A DNA stretch of 64,000 nucleotides, from positions 59,349,453-59,413,452 of the forward strand of contig CM060198.1 of assembly GCA_030549335.1 (NCBI GenBank). Reading direction: 5' to 3'. The DNA is from Pontederia crassipes. Lineage: Eukaryota > Streptophyta > Magnoliopsida > Commelinales > Pontederiaceae. The notes beneath the pieces are model-generated. The model saw only the letters and a program-made list of their open reading frames with translations, did not search any database and was not told the origin of the DNA. Positions within the stretch are counted from its first letter, which is position 1. Each line of letters begins with the position of its first letter. A program made the translations under genes and the position numbers. Below, piece by piece: positions 36,088 through 48,883 of this stretch.

Positions 36088-36960
36088 GAAGCAAGCACGG
36101 TGGTGGCGATGGCGATGGATCGACGCAATCAGCAGGAAACAATTACAGTCAGAGGCACTCGATGGGATCAGCTTCTTAGACGTAGCCTTAAAAGGAGACC
36201 GAGACGAGGAAGAAGGGGAAGGAAGAGGAGGCGGAAGAAGGGGAGAAGGATGATTTGGAATCAAGTTTTGGTGATGCCACCTCTGAGACTGTACTTGTTG
36301 GTCATGGATGAGGGAACCAGTGGACCCTCACAGAGCAAGTGAGGTGATCAATGGCCACCATGTCTTTCCTTATTTCTTTTTTTTTTCTTTCTTTTTTCTT
36401 TGTCACCCACAATTATCCCAAGCATTTTTCATGGTATATATATTGTCGAGGAACTGAATTCAAGAGTTTAGGAAACAGTTTATTTATCATTTGGAACCAA
36501 TCCTAGTGGTAATGTCATATATTTATGTGTTGTCAAAGAGTTTTCAATTTTTTTTCCTCTTCACATGCTTGCTTTTTCTTTCTCTTTTGTTAACAATTAT
36601 TAATTTGTAGAGCCGCAAATATATATTACAATATAACGTAATGTATAAAAGTAAGTATTTCAATATATATATATATATATATATATTACAAAATTAAAAG
36701 AATGAGGTATAAATCTTACATGTTTATCAAAAGTGATCACCAAGCAAATTTACTCCTTTAAAACAAAATTAATTGTTACTTTTCCTTTTGTTTACGCGGT
36801 TCATATTCCTTTATTTTGAAAAAAAAAACTCATTTAACGGATATGAATGAAGAAGTGATACCCCTAAATGTTAACTATTTCGCTGTTTACAAAATCTAAG
36901 GCTGCGTTTAATAACCAACCATTATTCTTCCTAAGTTCTTTGTGAATAATTGAATTGATA
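36088..36960. other. Upstream region of the small minus-strand gene
   Basis: The promoter and leader side of the gene ending at 35752. It has a T-rich tract near 36376-36400 and an (AT)n run at about 36665-36687. No gene is supported. Confidence 0.45.
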
Positions 36961-37330
36961 GGTTAGTTTAGTGTATATTTGGATGGAGTGATGAGAAATT
37001 AGAATATGATATGATAGGAAAAAGTAAATGTGATGATTAATTTTAATGAGTATTTGAATAAAAAATAAGCATAATTTCATTAATTAATATAAATTAACAT
37101 TTTATGGATTTTTTTTAAAAAATATATTATTTAAATATAAAAATCATTTTTCTAATACATTATATTTAATGAAATATTAATTTTATAATAAAAATAATAA
37201 GTAATAAATAATATTATATCAACCTTTATAATAAATATTTTATACTTAATAATTAAATTATTTTATATAAAATAGAAAATGGTAAAAGAAAAAAGTTTGA
37301 AAAGAAAATATATATCAAATAAAAATAGAA
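36961..37330. repeat. AT-rich dispersed repeat, copy 1 (MITE-like)
   Basis: This segment shares a long AT-rich core with 60725-61090. Both contain ATATTATTTAAATATAAAAA, then ATTATATTTAAT, then GTAATAAATAATATTATAT in the same order. Both begin near a GTTTGGT-like or GTTTAATAACC start, which is common for plant MITEs. Ends and target duplications are not clear. There is no coding content. Confidence 0.55.
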
Positions 37331-39948
37331 TTAGAACTACGTGATCTTGAGATTTTACCTCGAAAACAAGACCATCCTCTCAGAACCATTAGTCCTGATT
37401 CATCACTAGTCAAGGGGCCCTAAGTGAACAACTCAATTCACCACTAGTCAAAACTACTATTCATCCACTTTGATGCTTCATCACATATTGCATGTTTTTT
37501 TCTCATTCCTTCGACTGAGAAAATTATTCAAATTCATTATTCTTAGTGTGGACTTTAACACAAGAAAAATGAGCAAATCATTCATCTTATATAAATCAAC
37601 CTGACTTTTTTTTTCCTCCCTAAACTAGAGTTAGAAATGAGTGGAAATAGTAGGCATGCAATGTAGCCAACAAAAAAGAGCAAGAGGCACCATTGGAGAT
37701 GGTAGTCCACTTGCAGTTATCTGGAAAGGGGCATGCACCTCAAAAGAAGCCCTTGCTTTTGATGGGTCTCTTAATGTGCAGTGTTATAAAACAACACATG
37801 ATATATAAAAAAGAACTACATGCATGCTGTGCTTTCTCATATCAATTATCAAACAGCCATTCAGATCTGTCTCACTTTTGGCCTCTAAATCTTCAGCCAT
37901 AAACGAGAAGCAATTAGTCCACTAATGCCATGTCTAAACATTATTAATTGCTAAGGATGAGGAGCACAGCCGCACATAGTTGTTAGTAGGCATGCATGCA
38001 TGCATAAATTACATTTAATGATGGATGGGCCATCAGTTCATGAATGGACAGTGGCAACCACTGACATGGATGAGACACGAAGGTGATCAGGTGCTCTCCA
38101 TCATGGCTATGACCATTGCCTAACTAATTGGTGAGATATAGCTATGTAAAATAATTAAAGAAGAAGATAGTTAAATAGTGCATGCACACATATGTCTTGC
38201 TTTTTACTTAAAAGCTAGCAAGGTCTTAAGCACGATAACATGCATGCACGGGTCAAGATATATGCTTTGTACTACACACAAGTAACACAAGAAGATGAGT
38301 AATCAAGACATCTCGCGGGTTTCATGATAAAGGTACCTTAGCTTCCGGGAATGGGATGATGGTTTGTTATTATAAGTCTGTGTTACCCTTTTTTTCTTAT
38401 TCATAGTAACTAGTATAGAACCACGCGAGTGAAAAACAATGGAAGAAAATATTACTCATTTAGATAAAAAAAAAGTAAAAAATTGTCATGATATATAATA
38501 TATGATTTCACATTATGTGTCAAAAAATTCAAAATAAAAATTTTTATGAAAAATAAAAACTAATTAGTTTGAAATATTTTTTGGATAAATTAATTTTTGT
38601 GCATGTTAAACAACTACAACAATTAGTTAGGTTGTCTTTTAATAATTAACTTCTTGTATTCAAAATGACTGGGAAGCTAATTGATACATATGTGCAGTAT
38701 CAATATGTCAAATATGGATATATTAATATATTATTTTATTAAGTTTATGTGCCCATTGTTTTGCGTGACTATATTTTAGTCTTTTTAAGTATATTATAAT
38801 TTAGTTTTTGTGGAAAACTTACTTCATGTCTTGTTTATTTTAGTGGGTTCTAAAATATTTTTTGCAATATATGATTTAATCATTTATTCTTGATTTTTTT
38901 AATTTTTTGAATATGTTTGTTAATTCAGATTTTGTGATCCATTTTATTATTAAATACATATGATTAACTATTTTATTGGCAAAATATCCACATGAAAATA
39001 TATTTCTATGTATTTTTATTTTAATTAATATAATTCTAAAATCATGAATTACTTAACATAATTAGTTAAAATAATTTTAAAATTATAATATTAAAATTGA
39101 ATAACATAGCATGTTTAGTGTCGTATTGAAAGAATCGCATAATTAGTTATTTGGTCAAAAAGTTTAAAATGATATTTTTATTTTGACTTTAACATATGGC
39201 ATTACATGAATTAGACACGTGTCAACTTCGTACATTTTTTTTAATATAGTATGGAGAGTTATGATTAATCTCTTTTAGCGAAGTGAATTCTTTTCTTAAT
39301 GTAAACGATTAAAATTTATTATTTTTTAAAAGATAAATAATTATTGACTTATCTAAAATAATGTCATTATGACATGTCAGATGAGGATTTAAAATAAAAA
39401 TGATATTTGCTTAACTTAGATCCTCAACCTAATAGTAAACTAATGAAGCAAGATTATGATAAATTACAATCTAGAAAATACAATAATTAGATCACTCGGA
39501 GATAATAATTACTATAAAAATTATGAGAAATATGATAAAGATAGATAGGTTAAATATCTAAAAAATTTAAGAATGATCATCTTAATTAACTTTTTTATAA
39601 CAAAAATATAAGAATTCAATAGAGAATATGTAGAGGTGATTTATTCATATAATTTTTTGTTTAAAGTAAACCAATCAAAATTTAAAATTACTTTTTTATT
39701 TAAACATTATTTAAATTTTATCATGTGAAATAATATACCTTTAACCCACATTAACAAAAATCTGTTGTTGCTTTTCCCTCTTCGTGTATTTTAGGGTCAT
39801 GCATATTTTCTTTTGGCACTCAACAACAAAAGAAAAAGAATGAGATAAAAGTAGTGTAACAATGTATGCATGCATTTCTATCTCCGAAAAAAAACAATGC
39901 ATGCATTCCCCTCCGATGATATATAATTTTACATGCACATGTAAGTCC

Positions 39949-40008
<60 letters not shown>

Positions 40009-42239
40009 AATTATGCATCGTGACATAATAAATATTTTAAAATGAAGACAATCTATTTATACGAAAAATTCAAATGAACTTATAATGACACAATAGTAAA
40101 GAAAAAAAAATTGACATATTTAGAGATGAAAAAAGATTACTAGTAAATTGGTATAATAATAATATTAGTATATCCTCAAAAGTTATAGTGAAGTGGATGG
40201 TTGGTTTGAGAAACCATCATTACGTAACCATCCAATCAGTTACTAAATAACCAACTATTCAATTTCAAATTTTTATTGGAATAACGATCTTAATCACCTA
40301 GCCAACATAAATAATGTATAAGATAAATACACTACATGATAAAGATATGTCTATCATGTAATTATGCCAAATGTCATGCAAACTATTTTATTTTGAATAT
40401 AGGCATTACACACAAAGAAGTGGAGATCTTTGTTAATTAACCGTGTCATTGTTTTGTGATGCTACTAAAAAAATATTTATTTCAGAGTTATGCAATGTGA
40501 TAATTTATTAGCAAGAAAATTATTCTAAAAAGTTCCAGTTAGAAATATTATTATTATTAATTTTTATAATATCAATAACTTCTTTTCTCCTAAATTTTGG
40601 CTTTCTAATTTTATTTGTCTTTTATATTAATATTTTGTGTGGCACTCCTATTGTTTATAACAATTTTATGATTTACATAGTTAGTTACTTGATGTGGTAC
40701 ATAAACATTAATATATATTTATACATAAATAAATATTTATTTATAATGGTATTCTTAATTTATCATGCCACGTGTCATTGTAGAAATTTGCAAATGTCAT
40801 CCTCTCCTTCATATATTTATTGTGTACCAAAAATTTAGTTTTTGAGATAACTGTCCATTTTCATGCTATTATTTTTATTGAGTATTATAACTTTTATTTT
40901 ATATTTTTATTTCCATATTAACATCAGTGACTCGCAAAATATGTGACAACATATATATTATTATATTAGAGGTAAGAATAAAATTGCATGCACACGTATA
41001 TTAATAATGTAATTAATTATTGTTGTATCATATTAAGCTTTTACTTCATTTATATATGGACAAATTTTCTATATGATTAATTAATTGTCCAATGATATAT
41101 ATCTTATATCTAAATCTAATAATTAATTATTAAAACTAATTATCCTATGAGATAATAATTTGTTAAAAAAATTAAATAATCATATTTTTTCAACACTTAG
41201 ACTAATGAAAATCTTTGTTAAATATTTTTTAATGATTATAATTCTTTCTTTCAGTTACTAAGTCATATAGTTACTAAATTAGTTGATATTCTATTAAGTG
41301 TTTAAAATAATAATATAAGGATATGAACATGTGGCACTCTATAGATGTGCCAAATGTCATGTTCTCATGAAGAGTACTCTTCTTTTAATATAGTATAAAT
41401 TGTCAAAATCGTCATCCTACTAGTAAGATCGTAATATAATTCTCTAGAAAGAAAATATTTTTTTATTCTGTTTAGAAAATTTTAAACGTAGGATTGACAT
41501 CGAACCTCGAATTTGCATTTTATGATCCCATTGATCCTATGATATTCGTACAAATATATTTATTTAAATAAAATAATAAAAAACATGTAGAGGACCTTAA
41601 AAAAAATTTTGATGTGTTATTCTCACTTTGTGTACTTTATTATTCTTTCTTTTTCAAAAAACTCTAATATCTTTTTTATAATTCAATGTTATATGGTGAA
41701 TCTAATTTTATATTATTTTTTTATTCAACTTGATTTTGATCGGACCAACCTGATTTAATCCAAATTTTGTAAAAATAATTTTTTTATCAACCCAAACTAG
41801 ACTGACGGCCGATTTGTGGATGAACCAATCAAGCCGATCGATCTGGTCCGATTTTAAAAACACTAGTATTTAATCATATTCCAATTGAAAACTCATTTGG
41901 TCCCACTAAGACACTATGTAGTAAAAGATACCCTCAAACTAAGAGGGTCTCATTTTTCTGACAGCAAGTTCGTGGAGTTGCTCGAATAGAAAACTTGTGA
42001 GGCCAAAATATTATGGTATATTTTTGTTTATGATTCAAAATTGATTTATTTTCATATAATATGATATGTGTCTTAATTTTGAGGGGGTGCTTATATGAAT
42101 TCTCTTGGAGCCAAAATAGAAAATATTGTAATTCTCTTACGTTTACGTGTAATAATATTCAACCATCGCCTTAAAATTTATTTCGTGTGGCACAATTTTT
42201 CTCATACGAAATTTCTAACAATAACTTATCGTGAAACGA
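37331..42239. other. Gene-poor AT-rich DNA
   Basis: No gene is supported. A TA dinucleotide run followed by GT repeats occupies about 39953-40008. Short words such as CCACGTGTCAT and GCCAAATGTCAT recur near 40370, 40770 and 41345, suggesting worn repeat copies. A stretch at 41700-41880 with GATCGGACCAACC and ATCTGGTCCGATTTT resembles plant hAT MITE debris. Nothing here has definable ends. Confidence 0.5.
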
Positions 42240-43170
42240 TTGTTGATCAACCAATTGAGTAATTATCAATAAACTAGTGAACACTTACTACCAATTCATG
42301 GAACAATCATTCTTTATCAATACCCAGTAACAATATTTAATTTACCAATTATCACTTATCAACGATTTATAGTCCATTATCAATTCTGTCTATGATCAAT
42401 TTATCAATTAGTAATTCTCATATATCAATTTATCGATTAATAATTGTCATATATCAATTCTCAATTATTCATTATGAATTAATGACATAATAAATTGCAA
42501 TTATCCAAAGTATATCATGAACTTGTAAATAATTGTCATCAATAAATTATTCTTCATAAATAACAATTAATTAACAATAATAAATAGCTAACCTCTTATC
42601 AATTATCTACCATTTTCTTTATTTGTCTTAGTTAGTAATGTTCAATTTATTAACTATCATTAACTAATTAGTAATTTTCCATAAATAAATTTTCCCCTTA
42701 ATTAATCATTGTTAATTATCCATTATTCATAAACCATCAATGGTTATATTACTAGTTTTTTAATTATTCACCAATCATAATTTTTAGTTGATCTTAACAG
42801 CTATATTAAATTAATCTTATCAATGCAAAAAGATTATCAATTATCAATTTACTATTAGGGAGTATGAATTGAACATAAAGGCATTCATCATTAATGAATG
42901 ATCAATTAGGTACTATGAGATAACAATTATTAATTCTCCTTCCTCGACCATAAGAATCTATTGTCTTGAAGTCATAATCAATTTCTATCATTCATCATTA
43001 GTCAATAATCAACAATTACCATAGCACTTAACAGTGAATAGTTATCAATCTATTACATGATTTCGTTTGTAAATTTGACAACATAACAATCAAATAATGT
43101 TATTCATGATTATTATGTCAATTTAGAAATATAGCCATCAATTGAATATAAGTTCATAATCATATCTTAC
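42240..43170. repeat. Degenerate ATCAATT-rich tract
   Basis: About 0.9 kb is dominated by irregular copies of TATCAATT, CCAATT and AATTATC words. No fixed period was found. A similar word bias occurs inside the solo LTR (about 24060-24420) and near 11100-11330. It may be part of a decayed Del/Tekay-like LTR, but that is inference. Confidence 0.5.
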
Positions 43171-43260
43171 ATATGTAAGGAGAGATTATCAAGATCTATA
43201 AATCATAGCATATAAATAAAAATCATAATTTCATAAAACAACAATAATAATTAACTATAA

Positions 43261-44136
43261 CGGTAATTTAAACCTCTAACTCTAGGACCAATGCATATTT
43301 AGTACTCAAACTCTTTTGTTTAGCATTTGTCCTTCAACTTTAATTGATTTGCCCGCTTCATCCGTAACCGGCTACAACAAGTTTCTCCTTCATAAATCTA
43401 AATATTAACTATACCAATATTAAAATATTAATTATTATTTTCTTACTCCCAATATATTTTACCTCTCAAATTTTTCACAGTGACGAACTTTCCCAAATTC
43501 CTATTCTTCCTCGGAGAGATCAATCGATCTCCTGTTCCCAAATTTCTATTCACATCCCGTCAAGAGACTCCTAATGCACGACCACTAGGTTCGATCAAAT
43601 CTATAAGTGTCACAACAAGTTGGAGGGGGCATCGTCGTAGTCGCTCTCGAGTTGGTGGTGCTAGTGGCCGGAGGTCGTGTTGGAAAGTGGCGGGTGTGGC
43701 TTAAGAAGGGGGACAGAAGCGAGCTCAGGATATCTCGAATGGGTAGCATCTTCAATCGATCGTGATCATCCAAATGATGCAAAATCTGACTTTTTCTCTT
43801 CCGTTCAGTTCTTTTTCATGGATTTAGTGCGTTGTTTGTTATCTGGAAGCTCCTTTTAGTTGGTTTATATGATTTGTCTTATTTTTCCTACTTCATTTTT
43901 GTGTTTATGATGCAAATGATCTACTATTTGTACGATGAAGGAGGGACTTGTTGGTGGGGAGAGAAAACGGTGAAAAATGAGGGGAAAATTGCTCATAAAG
44001 TGGGTAATTTAGTTTGATTAGGTGCGAGGATTTGGTTGGCATGATGTTAGAGCTCTAATGATTGGATTTGGGGAGACACAAATCTCCTTCCATTGCTTAA
44101 TTTAAATAAGTATATAAATGATCGATGTTGCTCAAA

Positions 44137-44207
<71 letters not shown>

Positions 44208-44523
44208 CTCCTTTTAATTCTCACATTGACAAAGTTGTCACCGAACTAAAAGGATCTTCCTTGTTAATGTTTGAATTGAAATTTTTAGCAATTAAAATTT
44301 GACTTTTGCGCATACTAAGACAAGCATCTCCACATTTCTAACTTAGCATCCCACGAGCCTATTATGATTCACATTGAGTACAAGATGGAGGCAGGAAAAA
44401 AAGGATGAAGGGGGAAAATTAATTAAAGTTGGAGAATTAATGCTGCAAAAAAGAAAGTTCTAAGATTAAATATGTATTAAATCTAAAGTTAGATGATCAC
44501 ACGTGTAAATTACCCTTTTACCT
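43261..44523. mobile_element. Non-autonomous Mutator-like element (MULE)
   Basis: The element is 1263 bp and is bounded by a perfect 10-bp direct repeat TTAACTATAA (43251-43260 and 44524-44533). Long terminal inverted repeats cover about 43261-43365 and 44401-44523. Matching blocks include GGTAATTTA, CTAACTCTAG/CTAACTTTAG, GCATATTTAGT/ACATATTTAAT, and CAACTTTAATTGATTTGCCC paired with CAACTTTAATTAATTTTCCC. Long TIRs plus a 9-10 bp duplication are diagnostic of Mutator-type transposons. The interior has no recognisable MURA transposase. It holds a GC-richer patch at about 43490-43760 and a (TTA)n run. Confidence 0.85.
44138..44207 (+). repeat. (TTA)n microsatellite inside the MULE
   Basis: About 23 uninterrupted TTA units (70 bp). 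It lies between the MULE interior and its right TIR. The poly-L frame over it is an artefact. Confidence 0.95.
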
Positions 44524-44533
44524 TTAACTATAA

Positions 44534-45207
44534 TGATGAAATAGATAATGTGATCAATAAAAAGCTCAAAATCAAAATCTTATTTTCAAAATCAGTTGGC
44601 ACATATTTTCTTAAAAATCGGAACGTGTTTCAACGTAAAAGTCTAAGATGGATCTAGTGAAACTCGGGTCGAGTCATCACACAAATTCTCAAAACAGAAT
44701 TTCTTAAGATGATTTAACTGCCTTTTACATTTATGAACAGAATTTCTTAACATAATTATAGCCCGGAGGTTCCATTGTTGTATACACCTTTGCATTTTGG
44801 TTACTTTTTGGACCACGACTTATACATGTATGTATGTATGTATCGGAACCATGTACATGCATGCCCACAAGTACATGCATGCATTTGGCAATTATCAAAG
44901 TAGATACGTGATTAATTAGCTAATAACCAGCTGTAAACAGCAGCGGCACAATTAATTAATGCTCCCCCATAACACATAAATCATAAATTCCATAATGGTG
45001 GGCGAACGTAAAAAAAAAATAGTGATATTCAATGCACCTGTAACAAGTTTATCTACCTATCAAAATATTATACGCCTTTATTTATCATCACATATTATTG
45101 TATTTAGAGAAAATAATTCGCATATATTTTATTCTACAAATACCAAGGAAATGTAAAAAAAGAAACAACATTTATAAAGTTGTATAATAAATTCCGCTTG
45201 CTGCGCT
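44534..45207. other. Intergenic DNA between the MULE and the LTR element
   Basis: No gene is supported. A (TATG)n-like run lies near 44826-44841, with repeated CATGCATG words near 44858-44883. The last four bases (CGCT, 45204-45207) are the target duplication of the LTR element. Confidence 0.5.
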
Positions 45208-45873
45208 TGTCACGGGGCGTTTCCCGTGACACGAAGCGTGAAGCCTCGCGGCACCAGTGCCGCTCAACTTATAGCCCTCGGCCGCTCAGCGCCGAAAACA
45301 TGGAACACATGCAGCCGCCCCGCACTGCGTAATATTGCGGAGTACCAAGTTATCCGCCCTTAGGGCATTTATCTTGTAAGGCCGTCCTTATGAATGGCCA
45401 AGTAGGTGACATTCCCGTAGGATACGTCTTTTGCATCTTTAATATGTAACAAGACTCCTATACCTACGGTACACTGGGAGGAGTTCACTAGTGCCTTCCG
45501 AGGCCCAATTGTATGTTATGTTTCATCATATTTAATACAAGCAAGCTTTCCTTTAATTCTAGTGTCATGGCCTTGAGCGTGGGGTGGCAACCCACATCGG
45601 TGTCCCTTCGTGACGTCCCGTGGTCCCTTCGTCGCCCCTTCGGGCTTTAAGCGCCCAAGCGCCAACATTAGTGCCGCAAGCGCTAATGCCACGGTCTCGT
45701 GACGAGTAGTCCAACACTCTAGTCATGTCCGTGTTTGAATGCCTATAAGAGCGACTCTCGGCAAAGTCGTCTCGACCATAAAACTTCCGCTGCAAACTCA
45801 AAACAGGCTTGGCTAGGTGCCTATCCGCCTAGTCGCCGCACGTGGTCTAGTGTCCGAGAATGACCCCGTGACA
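45208..45873 (+). repeat. 5' LTR
   Basis: A 666-bp direct repeat, near-identical to 48884-49550, with TG...CA ends. It is GC-richer than the surrounding host DNA. Confidence 0.95.
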
Positions 45874-45875
45874 AG

Positions 45876-45888
45876 TGGTATCAGAGCC
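45876..45888 (+). other. Primer-binding site, initiator tRNA-Met type
   Basis: TGGTATCAGAGCC lies two bases after the 5' LTR and is the standard plant tRNA-iMet primer-binding sequence. It fixes the orientation of the element as plus strand. Confidence 0.93.
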
Positions 45889-47739
45889 AGGTTCTTCCTG
45901 CTCGGATTACCCAGCGACGATGACTCGCTTGTGTCGTCGCAACGTGCCCTGGCGTAGGAAATGTGCTTCCGCTCAAATACTCCATCACGCCCAGGCGCAC
46001 TGGTACCATGGTCTTTGATCATGGACGCCAACGAGGAATGCATGGCAAGCTTCCTCGCCGCACGCCCAGTCGTGCCCCGCAGCATGTTCCTCATACACCC
46101 GTGTCGTGTCAAGGAACGTCCGTCATGCATCATGATGGCGGATTGATCGCCCCGCCTAACCGGGACGGTCATGCGTCGCTCACTCGAGCAGATCAACCAC
46201 CCCAGGTATACAGTCGGGAATCCTGAAGTGTCGCGCTGCGTCAAAGAGTGGCCATATGCTCGGCATGATGGTCTTGCGTTGCTCATATCAGGAGATCGCT
46301 TACACGAGCGTCGTGTAACTCGGAGGATCCGTGTCACATTCAGGGACTGTCGGTCATGCACTATCATGACGACCTGGCGCTGCTCGGTATTTCGTGACGT
46401 CGCATCGCATGCCCAGTCATGCAACGTGAAGGGCACAACCGCTTCACGGGAGAAGTTGGCTTAAAGACAAATATCAAGGTTCACGGTCCCTTTTCGGCCA
46501 AAGAATATCATCCCTTCGGCCAAGGAGCATCAGTCACAAGCATCTTGTCGTGCCGCAGCATCGCCTGCCACGCCACGATGACTTTCAGGAATGGAGCAAA
46601 GCGTTGATTACTTGCAAACACTCGTGGACGAGCTGTCAGCCTTGCCTGCCTCGTCAAGTGTCGCCCCGCAAGCGGCGCGATGTCATCCATCAAGGAGTGG
46701 GACGAACTTGATACATGCCAACGCAAATCGACGCCTCAACTCAGCGACCAATTTGGCAGATGGTCTGAGCGTCGAGCATCGGCGAACCTTGGCATGCTGC
46801 TGTCAAGCGTTCTGCCGCCAACCGAAGGAAGGAGTGCCCTTTTCCTTTCGGACATCGCCTCGAGTAATCGAAGCGGCCTCCAAGGATCACAATGCGAAAG
46901 TTTCGAAGGACACATTGGCGATGTCGTCCCTTCGAATGGAGATGGAGGTAATGTTGGGAGCTCATGCCACGAGTTCACCAACCGCAGTCCGCTTATCTAA
47001 GCGGAGCGTCTTCACAAGCATCCGCCCGGATTAGTGAAGGCCCGGAACGGCTACTCTTTCGCAAGGGTCAAGCCGCCCGGTGGACGAGTATGTCAAAGGT
47101 GCATGATCTAGGATGACAAACACAGTGACATTACTTTGTCCAAGGTGCGGACGGACGAGCATCTAAGGTGCATCCTCTTCGTGAACGAGCACAACGATCT
47201 CGCCCCGTTCATACCCCAAAGGGATTGTCAAAGCTTCAAAGGAGGTCCCAGGATCGGAAGAAGACATATCCCAAAAACCCTGCTAGATGTGGCAAACTCA
47301 GGATGGCATTGCCATCGCGACAATGTAGAATATGGCAAACATGCATCCCAGACATGGGACGGAAGAATTGGCAGTTCATCAATTATGCAGTGCCCTGACA
47401 AGTTGGGACTGGAGGTCAAGATCGCATTGTTCAGCATCGACCAGATGGGCATGTTGAAGGAGGAAGTGAAAGGAATCACCGAGCTCCGCCTACAGTGTTC
47501 CCAGGAGGATGAAGACCCAGTGTTGGTGTTCTTCAAGCAGAGGGGTTAGAAGCTTTGGACTAGGAAGGAGTTGGAACGACCGGATCGTCCAACCTCCGCT
47601 CACTAGTCGACGCTGCCAAGTCAATCAGGACAAGTGCCATACCACCAAAGCCCTTGGGCAAGGGCAATGGTGGGGGAGAGAAGCTCAAGTCGCAAGGAGG
47701 AAGCTACTTATGCCGAAGATATAGATCGCCCATCGAAGC

Positions 47740-48460
47740 AGGAGAAGCGGATCGAACCACAGGCACATGTGGGGAGACCCTCATCGTCGCTCACTATAGC
47801 GACTGGGAGTGGACAAGGTGCGGAATGTTATACCAAAGAACCTTGCTCCACCTCAAACCGTCGAGATATCTATTGTCCACCAAGGGGAAGGTGGAGATGT
47901 TCTCAAGGCTCGGCGGACGAAGGACTCAACGTTGCAGCCATCTGCAACTTGGGGACAGCGAGTTGAACCACAAGGAAACGTGGGGAGACTCTCGTCGCCC
48001 ACTATGGCGACTTGGATGGACAAGACATGGATTGCTATATCAAAGAACCTTGTCCCGCCTCAAGACTGCCGAAACATCATGTGGTCACCAAGGAGGAGGT
48101 GGTCCTGCGCTTTTAGTTCGGTAGAGATATGGAAGACTCTACGTTGCAATCATTTGCAACATAGAGACATTGAGTCAAGCCCACAAAGAGACCTGAAGCG
48201 TCCCAAAAGTTTCGTGGGAAGACTCTTGTCGCTCATCATAGCGACCCCAGGCACCCAAAGCAGACAAGCTACAAGCATCGACATCGGAGAGCTTGTGCTG
48301 TTTCAAGCCGTCGAAATTCAAGAATGATCATCGAGGGTGAGATGGTCCCGCACTTCGCATTCGACGGAAGGAAGACTTTATGCTGTGGCCATCCGCAACA
48401 TGAAGGCATCGAGTCAAGTCATGCAGGTCGAATGGCGAGACTCTTCATCGTGTTCTACAC
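47740..48460 (+). repeat. Degenerate tandem repeats in the LTR element interior
   Basis: Four diverged copies of a roughly 210-235 bp unit. Each contains a GGGGAGACTCTCGTCGCYCAC-like block (near 47774, 47985, 48219 and 48436) and most contain an AAGACTCTACGTTGCAA-like and CCACCTCAAA-CCGTCGA-like block. Such repeats are unusual for a coding interior and fit a non-coding element. Confidence 0.75.
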
Positions 48461-48871
48461 GACCCTGAGACAACTCTTTTCCGCGCTATTCCTGAAGGCA
48501 TACAAGAGTTGTTTCACCCCCAAAGAAGCCAAATCACACAAGTTGACGCTGCGCAAGTCGAAGAGAAGTGAAGCCAACAGAGACTTGATGGACGGATAGT
48601 TGCTTGATGAAGTCAGACCGCACATGACGGACTCCACTGGCGCTGCACAAGTGATGACCCCGGATTGGACGAAGGATCAGCGAGCGAAGCAGGCCTGAGG
48701 GAGGAGTCCTCAGCGAGACCCCAAGGAGCGGGCATTCCTGGCGTTGCGTGATGCTGGTGAAGTTGAAGTCAAGGCAAAGAAGGCAGAATTGAACGAGACA
48801 AGCGAAGTCAAGACTTAAGACGAAGGCCCCGAGGAAGCCCGGACAACGGCGTCGGGGGCGTCGCCGACTTT

Positions 48872-48883
48872 GGTGGGGGAGAA
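48872..48883 (+). other. Polypurine tract of the LTR element
   Basis: GGTGGGGGAGAA directly precedes the 3' LTR, in the position expected for plus-strand priming. Confidence 0.85.

Noticed and set aside
35667-36342. Plus-strand arginine-rich frames of 119-157 aa
   Set aside because: They are antisense shadows of the GC-rich exon on the minus strand and have no natural protein character.
37722-37742. TGGAAAGGGGCATGCA, resembling monocot miR528 (TGGAAGGGGCATGCAGAGGAG)
   Set aside because: It has an inserted base and mismatches in the 3' half, and no star-strand partner or stem-loop was found nearby.
43480-43859. Small frames in the MULE interior as a captured gene
   Set aside because: No recognisable domain; kept only as a hypothesis for a homology search.
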